64,000 bases of DNA from Streptomyces sp. NBC_01353. GTDB taxonomy: Bacteria; Actinomycetota; Actinomycetes; Streptomycetales; Streptomycetaceae. The DNA is taken from NCBI RefSeq assembly GCF_036237275.1, contig NZ_CP108352.1, positions 4,030,001 through 4,094,000 on the forward strand, written 5' to 3'. Each line of letters starts with the position of its first letter. Position 1 is the first letter of the stretch. Positions 1-8,879 of this stretch are shown here, piece after piece. The notes beneath the pieces were generated by a model. The model had not been told where the DNA came from. It made no database searches and saw nothing but the letters and a program-made list of their open reading frames with translations. The translations under genes and the position numbers were made by a program.

Positions 1-530
1 CCGCCGCCGGACTCGACACCGTCCAGCTCGGTGCCGCCGTCGCCGCCCTCGCCACCGCCCGCCGCATCGACATCTACGGCGTCGGCGCCTCCGGCCTCGT
101 CGCCCAGGACCTCGGCCAGAAGCTGCTCCGCATCGGCCTCCTCGCGCACGCGCACAGCGACCCGCACCTCGCCGTCACCAACGCCGTACAGCTCCGCTCG
201 GGCGACGTCGCCATCGCCATCACCCACTCCGGCTCGACCGGCGACGTCATAGAACCCCTCCGCGTCGCCTTCGACCACGGCGCCACCACCGTCGCGATCA
301 CCGGCCGCCCGGACGGGCCCGTGACGCAGTACGCCGACCACATCCTCACCACCTCCACCGCCCGCGAGAGCGAGCTGCGGCCCGCGGCCATGTCGTCCCG
401 CACCAGCCAACTCCTCGTCGTGGACTGCCTGTTCACCTGCGTCACCCAACGTACGTACGAGACGGCGGCCCCTGCCCTCGCGGCCTCGTACGAAGCCCTC
501 GCCCACCGCCACTCCCCCCGCACCCGCTGA
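1..530 (+). CDS. MurR/RpiR-family transcriptional regulator, 3' part only
   Basis: Only the C-terminal 175 residues are inside the window; the N-terminal HTH lies upstream. The reading frame starts at base 3 and ends with TGA at 528-530. The visible part is a SIS (sugar isomerase) fold with the motifs IYGVGASGLVAQDL and ITHSGSTGDVIEP, the phosphosugar-binding loops of RpiR regulators. The murQ start follows 32 nt later on the same strand, so this is most likely the MurNAc-6-phosphate-responsive regulator of the etherase. The pairing is inferred from position; the SIS domain is seen directly. Confidence 0.85.
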   Translation, partial: AAGLDTVQLGAAVAALATARRIDIYGVGASGLVAQDLGQKLLRIGLLAHAHSDPHLAVTNAVQLRSGDVAIAITHSGSTGDVIEPLRVAFDHGATTVAITGRPDGPVTQYADHILTTSTARESELRPAAMSSRTSQLLVVDCLFTCVTQRTYETAAPALAASYEALAHRHSPRTR

Positions 531-562
531 ACGTCAACGACGACGCACCGAAAGAGCCGCAC

Positions 563-1489
563 GTGTCCTCTACGTACTCCGAGCTTCAGGCGCAACTGGC
601 CACACTCACCACCGAGGCGTTCCGGCCCGAGCTCGCGGAGATCGACCAGCTCCCGACCCTCGACATCGCCCGCACCATGAACACCGAGGACCAGACCGTC
701 CCGGCCGCCGTCGCCGAACGGCTGCCGGCGATCGCCGCCGCCATCGACGCCACCGCCGCCCGCATGGCGCGCGGCGGCCGGCTGATCTACGCCGGCGCCG
801 GCACGGCCGGCCGGCTCGGCGTCCTCGACGCCAGCGAGTGCCCGCCCACCTTCAACACCGACCCCGCCGAGGTCGTCGGCCTGATCGCGGGCGGCCCCTC
901 CGCCATGGTGAAGGCCGTGGAAGGCGCGGAGGACTCCCGCGAACTCGCCGCCGCCGACCTCGACGCGCTGAACCTCACCGCGAACGACACGGTGGTCGGC
1001 GTCTCCGCCTCAGGCCGCACCCCGTACGCCATCGGCGCCGTCGAACACGCCCGCACCAAGGGCGCGTTGACGATCGGCTTCTCCTGCAACGCTGACAGCG
1101 AGCTGGCCGCCGCCGCCGAACACGGCATCGAGGTCGTCACCGGCCCCGAACTCCTCACCGGATCCACCCGGTTGAAGGCGGGCACGGCCCAGAAGCTCGT
1201 CCTCAACATGATCTCGACGATCACCATGATCCGGCTCGGCAAGACGTACGGAAACCTGATGGTCGACGTCCGCGCCTCCAACGAGAAGCTCCAGGCCAGG
1301 TCGCGGCGGATCGTCGCGCTCGCCACCGGAGCGCCGGACGAGCAGATCGAGACCTCCCTCGCCGCCGTCGACGGCGAAGTGAAGACCGCGATCCTGATGA
1401 TCCTCGCCGACATCGACGCCAAGAGCGCCGACCAGCGCCTCACCGACTCACAGGGCCATCTGCGCGCCGCCCTGCACGCGCAGCCCTGA
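563..1489 (+). CDS. murQ: N-acetylmuramic acid 6-phosphate etherase MurQ
   Basis: 308 aa, normal length for MurQ, starting at GTG. It cleaves the lactyl ether of MurNAc-6-phosphate to give GlcNAc-6-phosphate and D-lactate during peptidoglycan recycling in the cytoplasm. The family signature is clear: GRLIYAGAGTAGRLGVLDASE at about residues 72-92, followed by CPPTFNTDP, GGPSAMVKAVEGAEDS and VVGVSASGRTPYAIGA, with KAGTAQKLVLNMIST further on. It lies just downstream of the SIS-domain regulator, probably in one operon. Its product feeds nagA, which is also in this window (27.7 kb). Confidence 0.95.
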   Translation: MSSTYSELQAQLATLTTEAFRPELAEIDQLPTLDIARTMNTEDQTVPAAVAERLPAIAAAIDATAARMARGGRLIYAGAGTAGRLGVLDASECPPTFNTDPAEVVGLIAGGPSAMVKAVEGAEDSRELAAADLDALNLTANDTVVGVSASGRTPYAIGAVEHARTKGALTIGFSCNADSELAAAAEHGIEVVTGPELLTGSTRLKAGTAQKLVLNMISTITMIRLGKTYGNLMVDVRASNEKLQARSRRIVALATGAPDEQIETSLAAVDGEVKTAILMILADIDAKSADQRLTDSQGHLRAALHAQP

Positions 1490-1526
1490 ACCTCCCCGCC
1501 CCCGCACAGCAAGGCACCACCGCACC

Positions 1527-1723
1527 ATGAGCACAGACGACAAGAACCGCGCCATCGCCGCGGGCTGCTGGTCGGCTACGTGGTGGGCTTCGTGGCGACG
1601 TCCTTCTGGGGCTTCAGCCGCGAGCTCCTGGAGGAGTTCGACGTGGAGACGGAGCCGGCGGAGGTCCCGGTGGCCTCGGGCGGGCCGGTGGCGCCGCAGG
1701 TGCCGGAGCCGGTGAAGGTCTGA
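1527..1723 (+). pseudogene. Small membrane protein gene with a one-base frameshift
   Basis: ATG at 1527 opens MSTDDKNRAIAAG and then runs into an arginine-rich, non-protein-like frame. Moving to the other frame near 1565 restores a sensible protein: LLVGYVVGFVATSFWGFSR (one membrane helix), an acidic stretch and a tail ending PQVPEPVKV, with TGA at 1721-1723. Adding one C in the GGGCTG run would join the two halves into about 65 aa. Either the gene is broken or one base was lost in sequencing. The function is unknown. It sits 37 nt after murQ and could be co-transcribed. Confidence 0.6.
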
Positions 1724-1743
1724 CTCCTCGAATCGGCAGCGTA

Positions 1744-1773
1744 GGGCCGGCCCCGATCCCCGGGGGCCGGCCC
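1744..1773. terminator. Bidirectional hairpin terminator
   Basis: An 11-bp perfect stem (GGGCCGGCCCC at 1744-1754 paired with 1763-1773) lies between two convergent genes. No U-tract is seen, as is usual in Streptomyces. Confidence 0.55.
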
Positions 1774-1793
1774 CCGGCGGGCCGGGGCCCGCC

Positions 1794-3035
1794 CTACGCC
1801 GGCTCGACCGTGATTCCCGACTGTCCCAACAGCCACAGAACACTCTCGAAATACGTGAGCTCGCCCGCTGCGTCGGCGCTCACCGACGCCAGCGCCTCCC
1901 GGGCGATGTGCGCGTCGTGCCAGATCAGGGTGATCGGACCCGGCAGACGGTTGCCGCCGCATGGGCAGCCGCGCAGCGCGCCCCAGCACTGGGCGAAGTG
2001 CGCGCCGGGCCCGCCGAGCGCCTCGCCGACGGCCAACTGGACGCCCGGGATGTCGGTGGCGAACCGGCCGTCGAGGTGGCAGGTGTCGCCCACGCGGTCC
2101 TCGCCGCCGACCGACTTGGCGAACCGCAGCCACTCCGTCCTGCCCCTCGTGTCGAGCCCGGCCCACTCGTTGGGCGTGCTCGGGGCGCCCTCGTACCACG
2201 CCTCCCAGGCCGGACGGCCGCCGTACGGCCTCGGCTTCGAGAACCCGCCGTCGATACGGATGTCGACGAGGGCGCCCCCGAGCACCGACGGGCGCGCCTC
2301 GCGGATGTGCAGGAACAGGTGCTCCTCGACCCCCGCCACCCGGCCCGTGCGGTCCAGCACGAACAGCTGCACGGGGTCCCCGGCCTCCCGTCGGGTCGTC
2401 AGGCGCCGCAGCAGCAGCTCCCCGGGTTCGCACCCGACGAGGGTGAGCGCCGGCCTCGCGACCGGGCGTTCCGGACCGTAGAGACCCTCCACCCGCCGGC
2501 ACTCACCGAGCCACCCGCCGCCCCACCCGTTGAAGATCCTGACCCGGTCCGACCGGGGCTCGGTGCGGGAGCCCGGCCAGTCACGGACCTCCGCCTCGAT
2601 CACCACGTCCACGCGCGAGGCATCGTCCGCGTTCGGCAGGCCGCCGAGCACCACGACGTCGGCCAGCCCCCACTCGTGCCCGGGCCTGTCACCGTCCTCG
2701 TCGTCGACGCTCAGGGACAGCTCACCCAGACGGTCGCGCCCCCGTGCGGCCCCGTCGACGGCCTTGCGCAGCCTGCCCTCGGGCTGGCACCCGGTCAGCG
2801 TCAGCCGCTCGCGGCGCGGCTCCTCCTCCGCGAACAGCCCTTGGATGTCGGCGCAGCGCGCCCACACCGTCTGCTCCCCGTCCCACTCCTCGCCGACCAG
2901 GAGGAACCGCAGCGGATGCGCGCGCTCCCAGGTCCAGACCCGGTCCTCGTACCGCTCGCCGTACTTCGCCTCGTACAGCTCCCCGTACCGCCCCGCCTCG
3001 TACAGCTCCCCGGCCTCCCTCATGCGCCCGATCAT
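1794..3035 (-). CDS. Large protein with C-terminal barstar-like domain
   Basis: 413 aa, intact. The last 95 residues resemble the barstar (barnase-inhibitor) fold: HLDGRFATDIPGVQLAVGEA, then GPGAHFAQCWGALRGC, then PITLIWHDAHIAREAL, and a final YFESVLWLLGQSGITV helix-strand. This matches the order DG-tD-pG-ylalgEA-GPGgyfG-ldALddclrG-W-ds of family members. Barstars are typically about 90 aa and bind and block RNases. Here roughly 300 N-terminal residues of unknown function precede the domain, including a Tyr/Glu-rich start with repeated LYEA/YE units. No partner RNase is visible nearby. The domain call comes from motifs only. Confidence 0.7.
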   Translation of the reverse strand: MIGRMREAGELYEAGRYGELYEAKYGERYEDRVWTWERAHPLRFLLVGEEWDGEQTVWARCADIQGLFAEEEPRRERLTLTGCQPEGRLRKAVDGAARGRDRLGELSLSVDDEDGDRPGHEWGLADVVVLGGLPNADDASRVDVVIEAEVRDWPGSRTEPRSDRVRIFNGWGGGWLGECRRVEGLYGPERPVARPALTLVGCEPGELLLRRLTTRREAGDPVQLFVLDRTGRVAGVEEHLFLHIREARPSVLGGALVDIRIDGGFSKPRPYGGRPAWEAWYEGAPSTPNEWAGLDTRGRTEWLRFAKSVGGEDRVGDTCHLDGRFATDIPGVQLAVGEALGGPGAHFAQCWGALRGCPCGGNRLPGPITLIWHDAHIAREALASVSADAAGELTYFESVLWLLGQSGITVEPA

Positions 3036-3110
3036 AAGAGCGGGCGCAGGTGTGACGACGAGGGCGGCTCCCCGTCCTGGGGGGAGAAGCCCTCGTCGTG
3101 ACGTCGTCCG

Positions 3111-4226
3111 TCAGGGAACGTTCGTCGTCGTCTCGCAGGACGGCGTCGCGACGTCCGTGCCCGCCTCGCCGTCGCAGGAGTCGGGAGTTCCGGCGCCCCC
3201 GTCCAGGACGTCGCTGCTCGGGCCCGCGAGGAGCCGGTCGGCGTCGGCGCCACCCCTGAGCACGTCGCGCCCGCCCACGGCGCCGACCGTGAACTCGATG
3301 AAGAAGTCGGCGTTGTCGCCGAGGATCCGGTCGTCGCCGCCCCTGCCCTCCAGGATGTCGTTGCCGGCGCTGGCGGGCGGGGTGGTGTTGACGGAGCTGT
3401 CCCCCAGGAGGATCTCGTTCGCGCTGCCTCCGACGATCCGGTCGTTCCCGGAGCCGGTGGACGTTCCCGCCGCCGCGTTGTGGTCGCCGATGGCGAAGAA
3501 CCCGCCGTCGGCGCCCAGGTCGAGGACGTCGTCACCGCCGCTCCCGGAGGTGCTGCCCTCCGCGTTGCTGTCGCCGATGAGGACATCGACGCCGGGTCCG
3601 CCCCGCAGCACGTCGTCCCCGGCTCCGGCGGCGACGGTGTCGGGGCCGGTGGCGGCGGAGTCCCCGTTCATGTCGTCGTCACCCTCCCCGCCGTCGAGCA
3701 GGTCGGCGCCCCCACCGGACGCGCTGACACCGCGACTGTCACCGGCCGCGACATCATCGCCGGGCCCGCCGAAGATCTGGTCGTTCCCGCCGCCGGTGGC
3801 CGTGCCCCCTGGAGCGAGGCTGTCCCCGCCGAGCCGGTCGTCGCCCTGGCCGCCGAAGACCCGGTCGTTACCGCCGCCGGTGGCGTCGCCGGTCAGGGCG
3901 ATCACATCGCCACGGACGGTGTCGTTGCCCGCCCCGCCGTCGACCTGGTCGTTGCCCCGCCCTCCGGCGACCGTGTCGTCCCCGCCCAGACCGCAGATCA
4001 GGTCGTTGCCGCCCAGCCCGTCGATGGAGTCGACGTCGTCGGACCCGACGATCACATCGCTGCCGGCCGTGCCCTGGATCGTGCCCGAACCGGTGATGTT
4101 CGCCGGGACTCCGAAGCAGGTCGGCGGGGCGGCGGACGCGGCGCCCGCCGGGAGACCGAGCGCGAGGAGCGCGGCCACGGTCAGCACGGTCGGGCCGAGG
4201 CGGCGGGGTGGGCGGAGCGGTGACAT
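3111..4226 (-). CDS. Secreted RTX-like calcium-binding repeat protein
   Basis: 371 aa from ATG at 4226, chosen because GGAGG lies just upstream; an in-frame start 15 codons earlier has no ribosome site. It has an N-terminal signal peptide (RRLGPTVLTVAALLALGLPA to AAPP), then almost the whole mature protein is nonapeptide-type repeats such as GGNDLICGLGGDDTV, GGRGNDQVDGGAGNDTV and GGPGDDVAAGDS, the calcium-binding beta-roll of RTX proteins. No catalytic domain is seen. A pair of Cys near the end (DSCDG...PSCE) may form a disulfide. It is probably an exported calcium-dependent structural or adhesive protein. Confidence 0.8.
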   Translation of the reverse strand: MSPLRPPRRLGPTVLTVAALLALGLPAGAASAAPPTCFGVPANITGSGTIQGTAGSDVIVGSDDVDSIDGLGGNDLICGLGGDDTVAGGRGNDQVDGGAGNDTVRGDVIALTGDATGGGNDRVFGGQGDDRLGGDSLAPGGTATGGGNDQIFGGPGDDVAAGDSRGVSASGGGADLLDGGEGDDDMNGDSAATGPDTVAAGAGDDVLRGGPGVDVLIGDSNAEGSTSGSGGDDVLDLGADGGFFAIGDHNAAAGTSTGSGNDRIVGGSANEILLGDSSVNTTPPASAGNDILEGRGGDDRILGDNADFFIEFTVGAVGGRDVLRGGADADRLLAGPSSDVLDGGAGTPDSCDGEAGTDVATPSCETTTNVP

Positions 4227-4386
4227 ACGAACCTCCAGGGCGAGGGCGCCCCACATGCCACATGCGTTCACATAGAACGATCACTAACGGGGCGATATGT
4301 CACGGAACGTATGACACCGCCTGTCGCTCTGCGACCGGGCTGATCGCATTCGGGTGAGCCGCCGCCCCCTCCGCACCACGGAACGG

Positions 4387-4947
4387 TCAGAACCGGAGCG
4401 GCACCTCCGCCGGCAGCGCGGGATAGACCCGCGGCCACTGCGCCGTCACGCAGTCGACCACCCGCGTCTCGTCCTTCGCCGAACGGGCGAACTCCCTCAG
4501 ATTCCGCTCCTCGGCCGTCACCGCGACGCCCTGTCGCCGCAGGCAGTCACCCACCGCCCTGCGCAGCGGCTCGTCCATGACCTGCGGCTGCGCCTCGACG
4601 AACGTCGGCTCGACCATCGACAGGTGGGACAGATTGCAGCTCTGCACGGCGTTGTTGTACGTCTCCGGCGCGCCACTGGGCGCGACCTCGTAGATCAGCG
4701 TCAGATTGTCCGCCGGACTGAGGACGGGTTCGCTGACGGGATAGCCCGCGTCCCTGATGCAGGAGACGAACCGTCCCATGGCCGTGCCGTACTCGGCCGA
4801 GGTGACCCGGCCGTCCTTCAGCGCCCACTCCTGCCCGGGAATCGGTATGTCGTCGCCGGCCTCCCGGCCACCGTCGGAACCCGCCTGCGCGCAGCCCGAG
4901 ACGGTGGCCAGAAGGACCGCCGCGACGACGATCGTCGCCTTGCCCAT
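4387..4947 (-). CDS. Putative lipoprotein of unknown function
   Basis: 186 aa. The signal sequence ends in a lipobox (VVAAVLLATVSGC, Cys at residue 19), so it should be anchored to the outer face of the membrane. The mature part has several Cys (FVSCIRDAGYP, NAVQSCNLSH, VGDCLRRQG, VVDCVTAQWP) that could form two disulfides. I recognise no enzyme motif. It starts 3 nt after the stop of the small secreted protein upstream, so the two are probably translated from one mRNA. Confidence 0.7.
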   Translation of the reverse strand: MGKATIVVAAVLLATVSGCAQAGSDGGREAGDDIPIPGQEWALKDGRVTSAEYGTAMGRFVSCIRDAGYPVSEPVLSPADNLTLIYEVAPSGAPETYNNAVQSCNLSHLSMVEPTFVEAQPQVMDEPLRRAVGDCLRRQGVAVTAEERNLREFARSAKDETRVVDCVTAQWPRVYPALPAEVPLRF

Positions 4948-4950
4948 GGA

Positions 4951-5331
4951 TCAGGAGTACGTCACGTTGCAGTTGTCGCAGCCCCAGTGCAGACCGTTCT
5001 TGGCCTTGTACCTGGAGTTGTAGCTGGCGTACGCGTTGGTCTTGGAGCCGTACACACGGGTGGTCCAGTAGCCGTCGCTCCGCACGAGAGCCGCACTCAG
5101 CCGGCCCGCACAGTCACCCGACACCTTCTTCGTCTGCGCCCAGTTCTGGCTGCCGTTGAAACCGCTGCCCACGTGATTGGTGCCGCAACTACGCGACACG
5201 TTGCGGTTGTTGCCCAGCGCCTGGGCGTCGGTCGCGGCGAGCAGGGGCGCGACGGCCACCAACGCCGTCATGCCCGCCGCCACCGCGGTCTTCCGAAGGG
5301 ACGACATCGACGAAAAGGAGATCACTGCCAC
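4951..5331 (-). CDS. Small secreted protein, unknown
   Basis: 126 aa from GTG at 5331; ATG at 5307 is an alternative, with no better ribosome site. The N-terminus is a signal peptide (KTAVAAGMTALVAVAPLLAA, cleavage near AQA-LG), leaving about 88 exported residues with four Cys (RSCGTN, DCAG, GCDNCN) and many Ser, Tyr and Asn. Its small size and spaced Cys recall secreted peptides of the lactococcin-972 kind, but I could not match that signature. The lipoprotein gene follows 3 nt later, suggesting that the exported protein and the anchored lipoprotein act together. Confidence 0.65.
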   Translation of the reverse strand: MAVISFSSMSSLRKTAVAAGMTALVAVAPLLAATDAQALGNNRNVSRSCGTNHVGSGFNGSQNWAQTKKVSGDCAGRLSAALVRSDGYWTTRVYGSKTNAYASYNSRYKAKNGLHWGCDNCNVTYS

Positions 5332-5490
5332 TTGGTCTCACGATCCTTTCCAGATCCGGAGATTCCTGAGGACGCCCCCCGGCCTCTTCCGCTCCGAGGC
5401 CCGGGCCGGCTGTCCCGCATGACGCTACGGATTCCAAGGTTGTGAACGAACCCTTTGCATTGCGGCGCAAAGGCGCACCCTCCCCACCGC

Positions 5491-6484
5491 TCAGATGCCG
5501 TGCACCAGCCCGGTGCCCAGCGCCGTACGCGTGTGCAGGACGGACGCTCCGATCCGCGCGGTGACCACCAGGCCCGCACGACGCAGCGCCCCGGCGTGGC
5601 GGCTGGCCGTGGAAACGGACGTGCACAGACGGGCCGCGAGCTCGGTCGTGCTGTGGCCGGTGTCGAGGAAGCGCAGCGCGGCGGCGCGGGTCGGCCCGAT
5701 CAGCTCGTCGAGGCCCGCCGCCTCGAAGCCGCGCGGCGGGGCAGTCCCCGGCTGCGGAATCCACAGGGGTCCCCGGGCGACCGGAAGGACCAGGACCGGC
5801 GGCAACCCGGGATCGGCGAGGGCGATCGGATGGTTGTGGCAGAAGAAGCTGGGCACCAGGAGCAGACCGCGCCCGTCCAGCTCCAGGCTCTGCGCCACCG
5901 GATAGTCCACCTCCAGCACCGGCGGGCGCCAGCGCAGTTGCGGCCCGAGGCCGTCCAGCAGGCCCTCGCTGCCCTGCTCGGCGATCCGCCGCGCATGACG
6001 GTTCACGTCCCGCCCGGCGACCGCCGCTGCGGCGGGCGCGTACGGAGCCAGGGCGACGTCGTGATAGCGGCGTAACGCGCCACCGAGCCGACGCAACGCG
6101 CGGGGACGGCCGACGGCGATGTCGTCGAACCAGGCCTGTGGGCCCGGGCTGGACTCGGCGAGTCTGGTGATCTCGGCCCGCAGGCGCTTCTTCCCGGTCG
6201 ACAGCACGGCGTCGACTCCGCCCTCGAGAGACGTGATGTGCCCGGGAGGCGTCAGGAAGTCCGGGAAGTACGAGCTGATCGGCGCGAGAGCCGTCAGCAG
6301 GTGCCCGTCCCGGCCCATTCCCGCATCGGCCAGAGCCCGGCGCGCGAGGCGTTTCCACGGCGCGAAGAACGCGTCCGGCCTTGCCAGTTGATGCAGACTC
6401 AGGATTCGTCTCCCACATGACGTCCGGCTCGGCGGCCAGCCGGACACGCCCTACGTCGGCATCGGTGAAGCGGATGCTCAGCAC
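5491..6484 (-). pseudogene. ArsR/winged-helix type regulator with +1 frameshift near its start
   Basis: Two frames together give a complete regulator. GTG at 6484, preceded by AGGGGG, encodes LSIRFTDADVGRVRLAAEPD and ends in MWET. The next residues ILSLHQLARPDAFFAPWKRL continue only in another frame, because one extra T (6405/6406, an A on the coding strand) interrupts the reading. The span of 994 nt equals 331 codons plus one base. The C-terminus carries a winged helix (TELAARLCTSVSTASRHAGA) typical of ArsR-like regulators of this Streptomyces family. The gene is either inactive or affected by a sequencing error; the downstream frame is open for 318 codons. Confidence 0.75.
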
Positions 6485-6655
6485 AGTTCCCCCTGCGGTC
6501 GCGTACCGGCTACGGCCGGTACGGGTCTGCGACTCAGAAGACGACGGTGTCCTAAACACCCCATTGACGTCTCCTTGCCGTCCACCTCGGCCGCGGGAGA
6601 ACACCGCGCGAGGCCGCCTCCTGAGGGAGACGGCCTCACGAGAAAGGCTCCCTGG

Positions 6656-8146
6656 TCAGTTCGCGCAGTACGTGTCGGAGGCCGGCCGCTCCCCCGTGCG
6701 CAGGAACCGCGTCACGGCCGCGTCCCCGCACGCGTTCCCGTTCCCCAGGTACATCCCGTGCCCGCCGTGGTCGACGGTCACCAGCCGGGCCCGGTCGCCG
6801 AGGGCCCGGCGCATCTTCAGACCGGCGGCGTACGGAGTGGCCGGGTCACGCAGGCTCTGGATCATCAGGATGTCGGACGGACCCCGGTCGGTGATGCGCG
6901 TCGGCTTCTCGGCCGGAGCCTTCCAGAACGAGCAGGGCGTGATGTTCGCCGGAAGGCCCGCCGTGAGGGGGTGACGGGCCCGGTCGGCCATGACGGCCCG
7001 CTGGTGCGCCGGGACGGAGCGCGGCCACTTCACGTCGTTGCAGATGACGCCGACCATGATCGCCGCGTCCTCGTCGGACAGCGCCTCGGCGAGCTGCGGC
7101 GGAAGCGTGGGCTTACGGTCCGGGACCTGGGCGTCCACCACCAGACGGGCGAACCCCGCGAAGGCCCCGTCGCTGTAGAGCGCGTTCTGCAGAGCCTGCC
7201 GCAGCACGTTCCCCGTCAGCGGTACGCCCGCCTTCGCGGACTCCTTCGGCTCACCGTCCAGCCGTTCCGCCAGCGCGATCACCAACGGACGTACGTCCTC
7301 CGGCCGCTCCGCAAGCCGCAGCCCCTCCTTCGCCCGGTCCGGATGCGCGGCCCAGGCCGCGAAGTCGGGGAAACGGTCCTCCGCACCCTCCCCCATGTAC
7401 GCGAGCCAGCCCCGCGCCACCCGGCTCGGGTCCGGGTCGTTGCTGCTGTCGAGCACCCAACGATCCGTCCGGTGCGGGAACTTCTGCGCGTACACGGCGC
7501 CGACATACGTACCGTACGAGACACCCCACGCCGAGAGCTTCTCCTCCCCGAGCGCCTGCCGGAACCGGTCCAGGTCCCGCGCCTGGTTCGCCGTCGTCAT
7601 GCTCCGCAACACATCACCCCCGTTGCGCGCACACGCCTCCGCGGTACGCCGGGACCGCTCGACGTTCTCGTCGATCGAGCCGTCCGCCGCAGGCCAGGAC
7701 CGCAGCGTCACCATCCGCCGGTCGCCCTCGTCCAGCCCACAACTCGCCTTCGCGCTCCCGCCCACCCCACGCGGATCGAGCGCCACCAGGTCGTACGTCC
7801 CGCCCAGCTCTCTGCGCAGGGCCTCCCCCTTCATCGTCAGCCGCTGCACACCGGAACTCCCGGGCCCACCGGGAATCACCGCCAACGTCCCACGCCGTTC
7901 CCCGGGCCGCTCGCTACGGATCCGCGACACGGCGAGGGAGAGCTGGGGCCCACGGGGGTTGCTGTAGTCCACGGGCACGGTGAGCGTGGCGCACTCCTGG
8001 GTGGCGGGCCCGTCCTTCTGGGCGCAGTTCGTCCACGTGAGCCCGCCAGAGGCGGCGCGAGCGGTGGTGGTGAGGGGAGCCGCGGAGAGGGTGACGGCAA
8101 CGGCAGCGGCGGCGAGAGCAAGTGCGCCGATCCTGTAAGTGGTCAT
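6656..8146 (-). CDS. Secreted alpha/beta-hydrolase, tripeptidyl aminopeptidase (TAP) type
   Basis: 496 aa with a signal peptide (about residues 1-31, ending ARAAS). It belongs to the Streptomyces TAP/SlpD-type exopeptidases that release tripeptides from the N-terminus of extracellular proteins. Visible landmarks: the oxyanion region VIPGGPGSSG, ALDPRGVGGS, the nucleophile elbow GVSYGTYVG, the C-terminal TAP-like block with the acid loop SLRDPATPYAAG, and the catalytic His in VDHGGHGMYLG. Cys residues in the mature protein probably form disulfides. It is monocistronic. Confidence 0.9.
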   Translation of the reverse strand: MTTYRIGALALAAAAVAVTLSAAPLTTTARAASGGLTWTNCAQKDGPATQECATLTVPVDYSNPRGPQLSLAVSRIRSERPGERRGTLAVIPGGPGSSGVQRLTMKGEALRRELGGTYDLVALDPRGVGGSAKASCGLDEGDRRMVTLRSWPAADGSIDENVERSRRTAEACARNGGDVLRSMTTANQARDLDRFRQALGEEKLSAWGVSYGTYVGAVYAQKFPHRTDRWVLDSSNDPDPSRVARGWLAYMGEGAEDRFPDFAAWAAHPDRAKEGLRLAERPEDVRPLVIALAERLDGEPKESAKAGVPLTGNVLRQALQNALYSDGAFAGFARLVVDAQVPDRKPTLPPQLAEALSDEDAAIMVGVICNDVKWPRSVPAHQRAVMADRARHPLTAGLPANITPCSFWKAPAEKPTRITDRGPSDILMIQSLRDPATPYAAGLKMRRALGDRARLVTVDHGGHGMYLGNGNACGDAAVTRFLRTGERPASDTYCAN

Positions 8147-8246
8147 GCACCAAGCTTTGTTGACGGACCATCACGATCACATCCGGCAGCCGGGACGGTA
8201 CGGAGTGGGGTTACCCCCCTGCCTGCCCACCCGTGACCCCCAGGGC

Positions 8247-8281
8247 AGGGCCTGTCCGGCGGATCATGCCGGACAGGCCCT
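8247..8281. terminator. Hairpin terminator after the DUF1062 gene
   Basis: A perfect 14-bp stem (AGGGCCTGTCCGGC at 8247-8260 with 8268-8281) and a 7-nt loop, 17 nt past the stop of the minus-strand DUF1062 gene. Confidence 0.75.
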
Positions 8282-8297
8282 GGGTCCCGAGGAGGCC

Positions 8298-8879
8298 TCA
8301 GCGCTTGAGCGTGAAGGTGAAGTCGCCCGAGAGCTTGCCGCTCAGCCGGACCGCCGAAACGAGACTCCCCTCCGTGATCAGCCTCTCGACCTCGGCCCGC
8401 GAAAGGCCGCACCCTTCAGCGATCAGTCGCACCGGCCGGACAGGTATCCGCGCCGCAAAGCGGACCGAGACGTCGAGATTCGCCAAGCTCTCGGCTTCGC
8501 TCGAGCAGGGGAGACCGCGGTCCAGGTGATCCGATCCGTCGGTGTCGAGGCGCCAGGCGTTCTCCCAGTCGAGGGCGATGCGATTACGGCGCCGCACGAC
8601 CGGATCCTGGAGCAACTCGGCCGCCAGGCCGAGGTCGTTGCCATGCAGCCGGTCCAGCAGCTCAGGTCGTACGGAGCGCACGTTCATCCGCTCCAGGACC
8701 GTGAGCTTCGCGGTCTCCCCGCAGGCGGTACAGAGCACGAGGAGCCAGGCGTCGATGAGCTTGTGGTTCGCGTTGACGCGAAATTTTCCGTTGGCCCGGA
8801 AACGCTCGGACGCGCACGCGTGACAACGACGGAGAACGAGCGGCAGGCAGGTGGGCATGACCACCCAGCTGGTGAGCAC
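8298..8879 (-). CDS. DUF1062 domain-containing protein
   Basis: About 193 aa from GTG at 8879; ATG at 8858 (MPTCLPLVLRRCHAC) is an equally possible start, since neither has a clear ribosome site. Two CxxC-like pairs (RRCHACAS and LCTACGE), with a conserved FRVNANHKLIDAWLLV between them, suggest a small zinc-binding module, followed by a region rich in charged residues (LDWENAWRLD). This pattern matches the DUF1062 family, whose function is unknown to me. It stands alone, with its own terminator. Confidence 0.75.
   Translation of the reverse strand: MLTSWVVMPTCLPLVLRRCHACASERFRANGKFRVNANHKLIDAWLLVLCTACGETAKLTVLERMNVRSVRPELLDRLHGNDLGLAAELLQDPVVRRRNRIALDWENAWRLDTDGSDHLDRGLPCSSEAESLANLDVSVRFAARIPVRPVRLIAEGCGLSRAEVERLITEGSLVSAVRLSGKLSGDFTFTLKR

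Noticed and set aside
4951-5331. Lactococcin-972-type bacteriocin
   Set aside because: Size and export fit, but the Trp/Gly/Tyr spacing typical of that family is absent.
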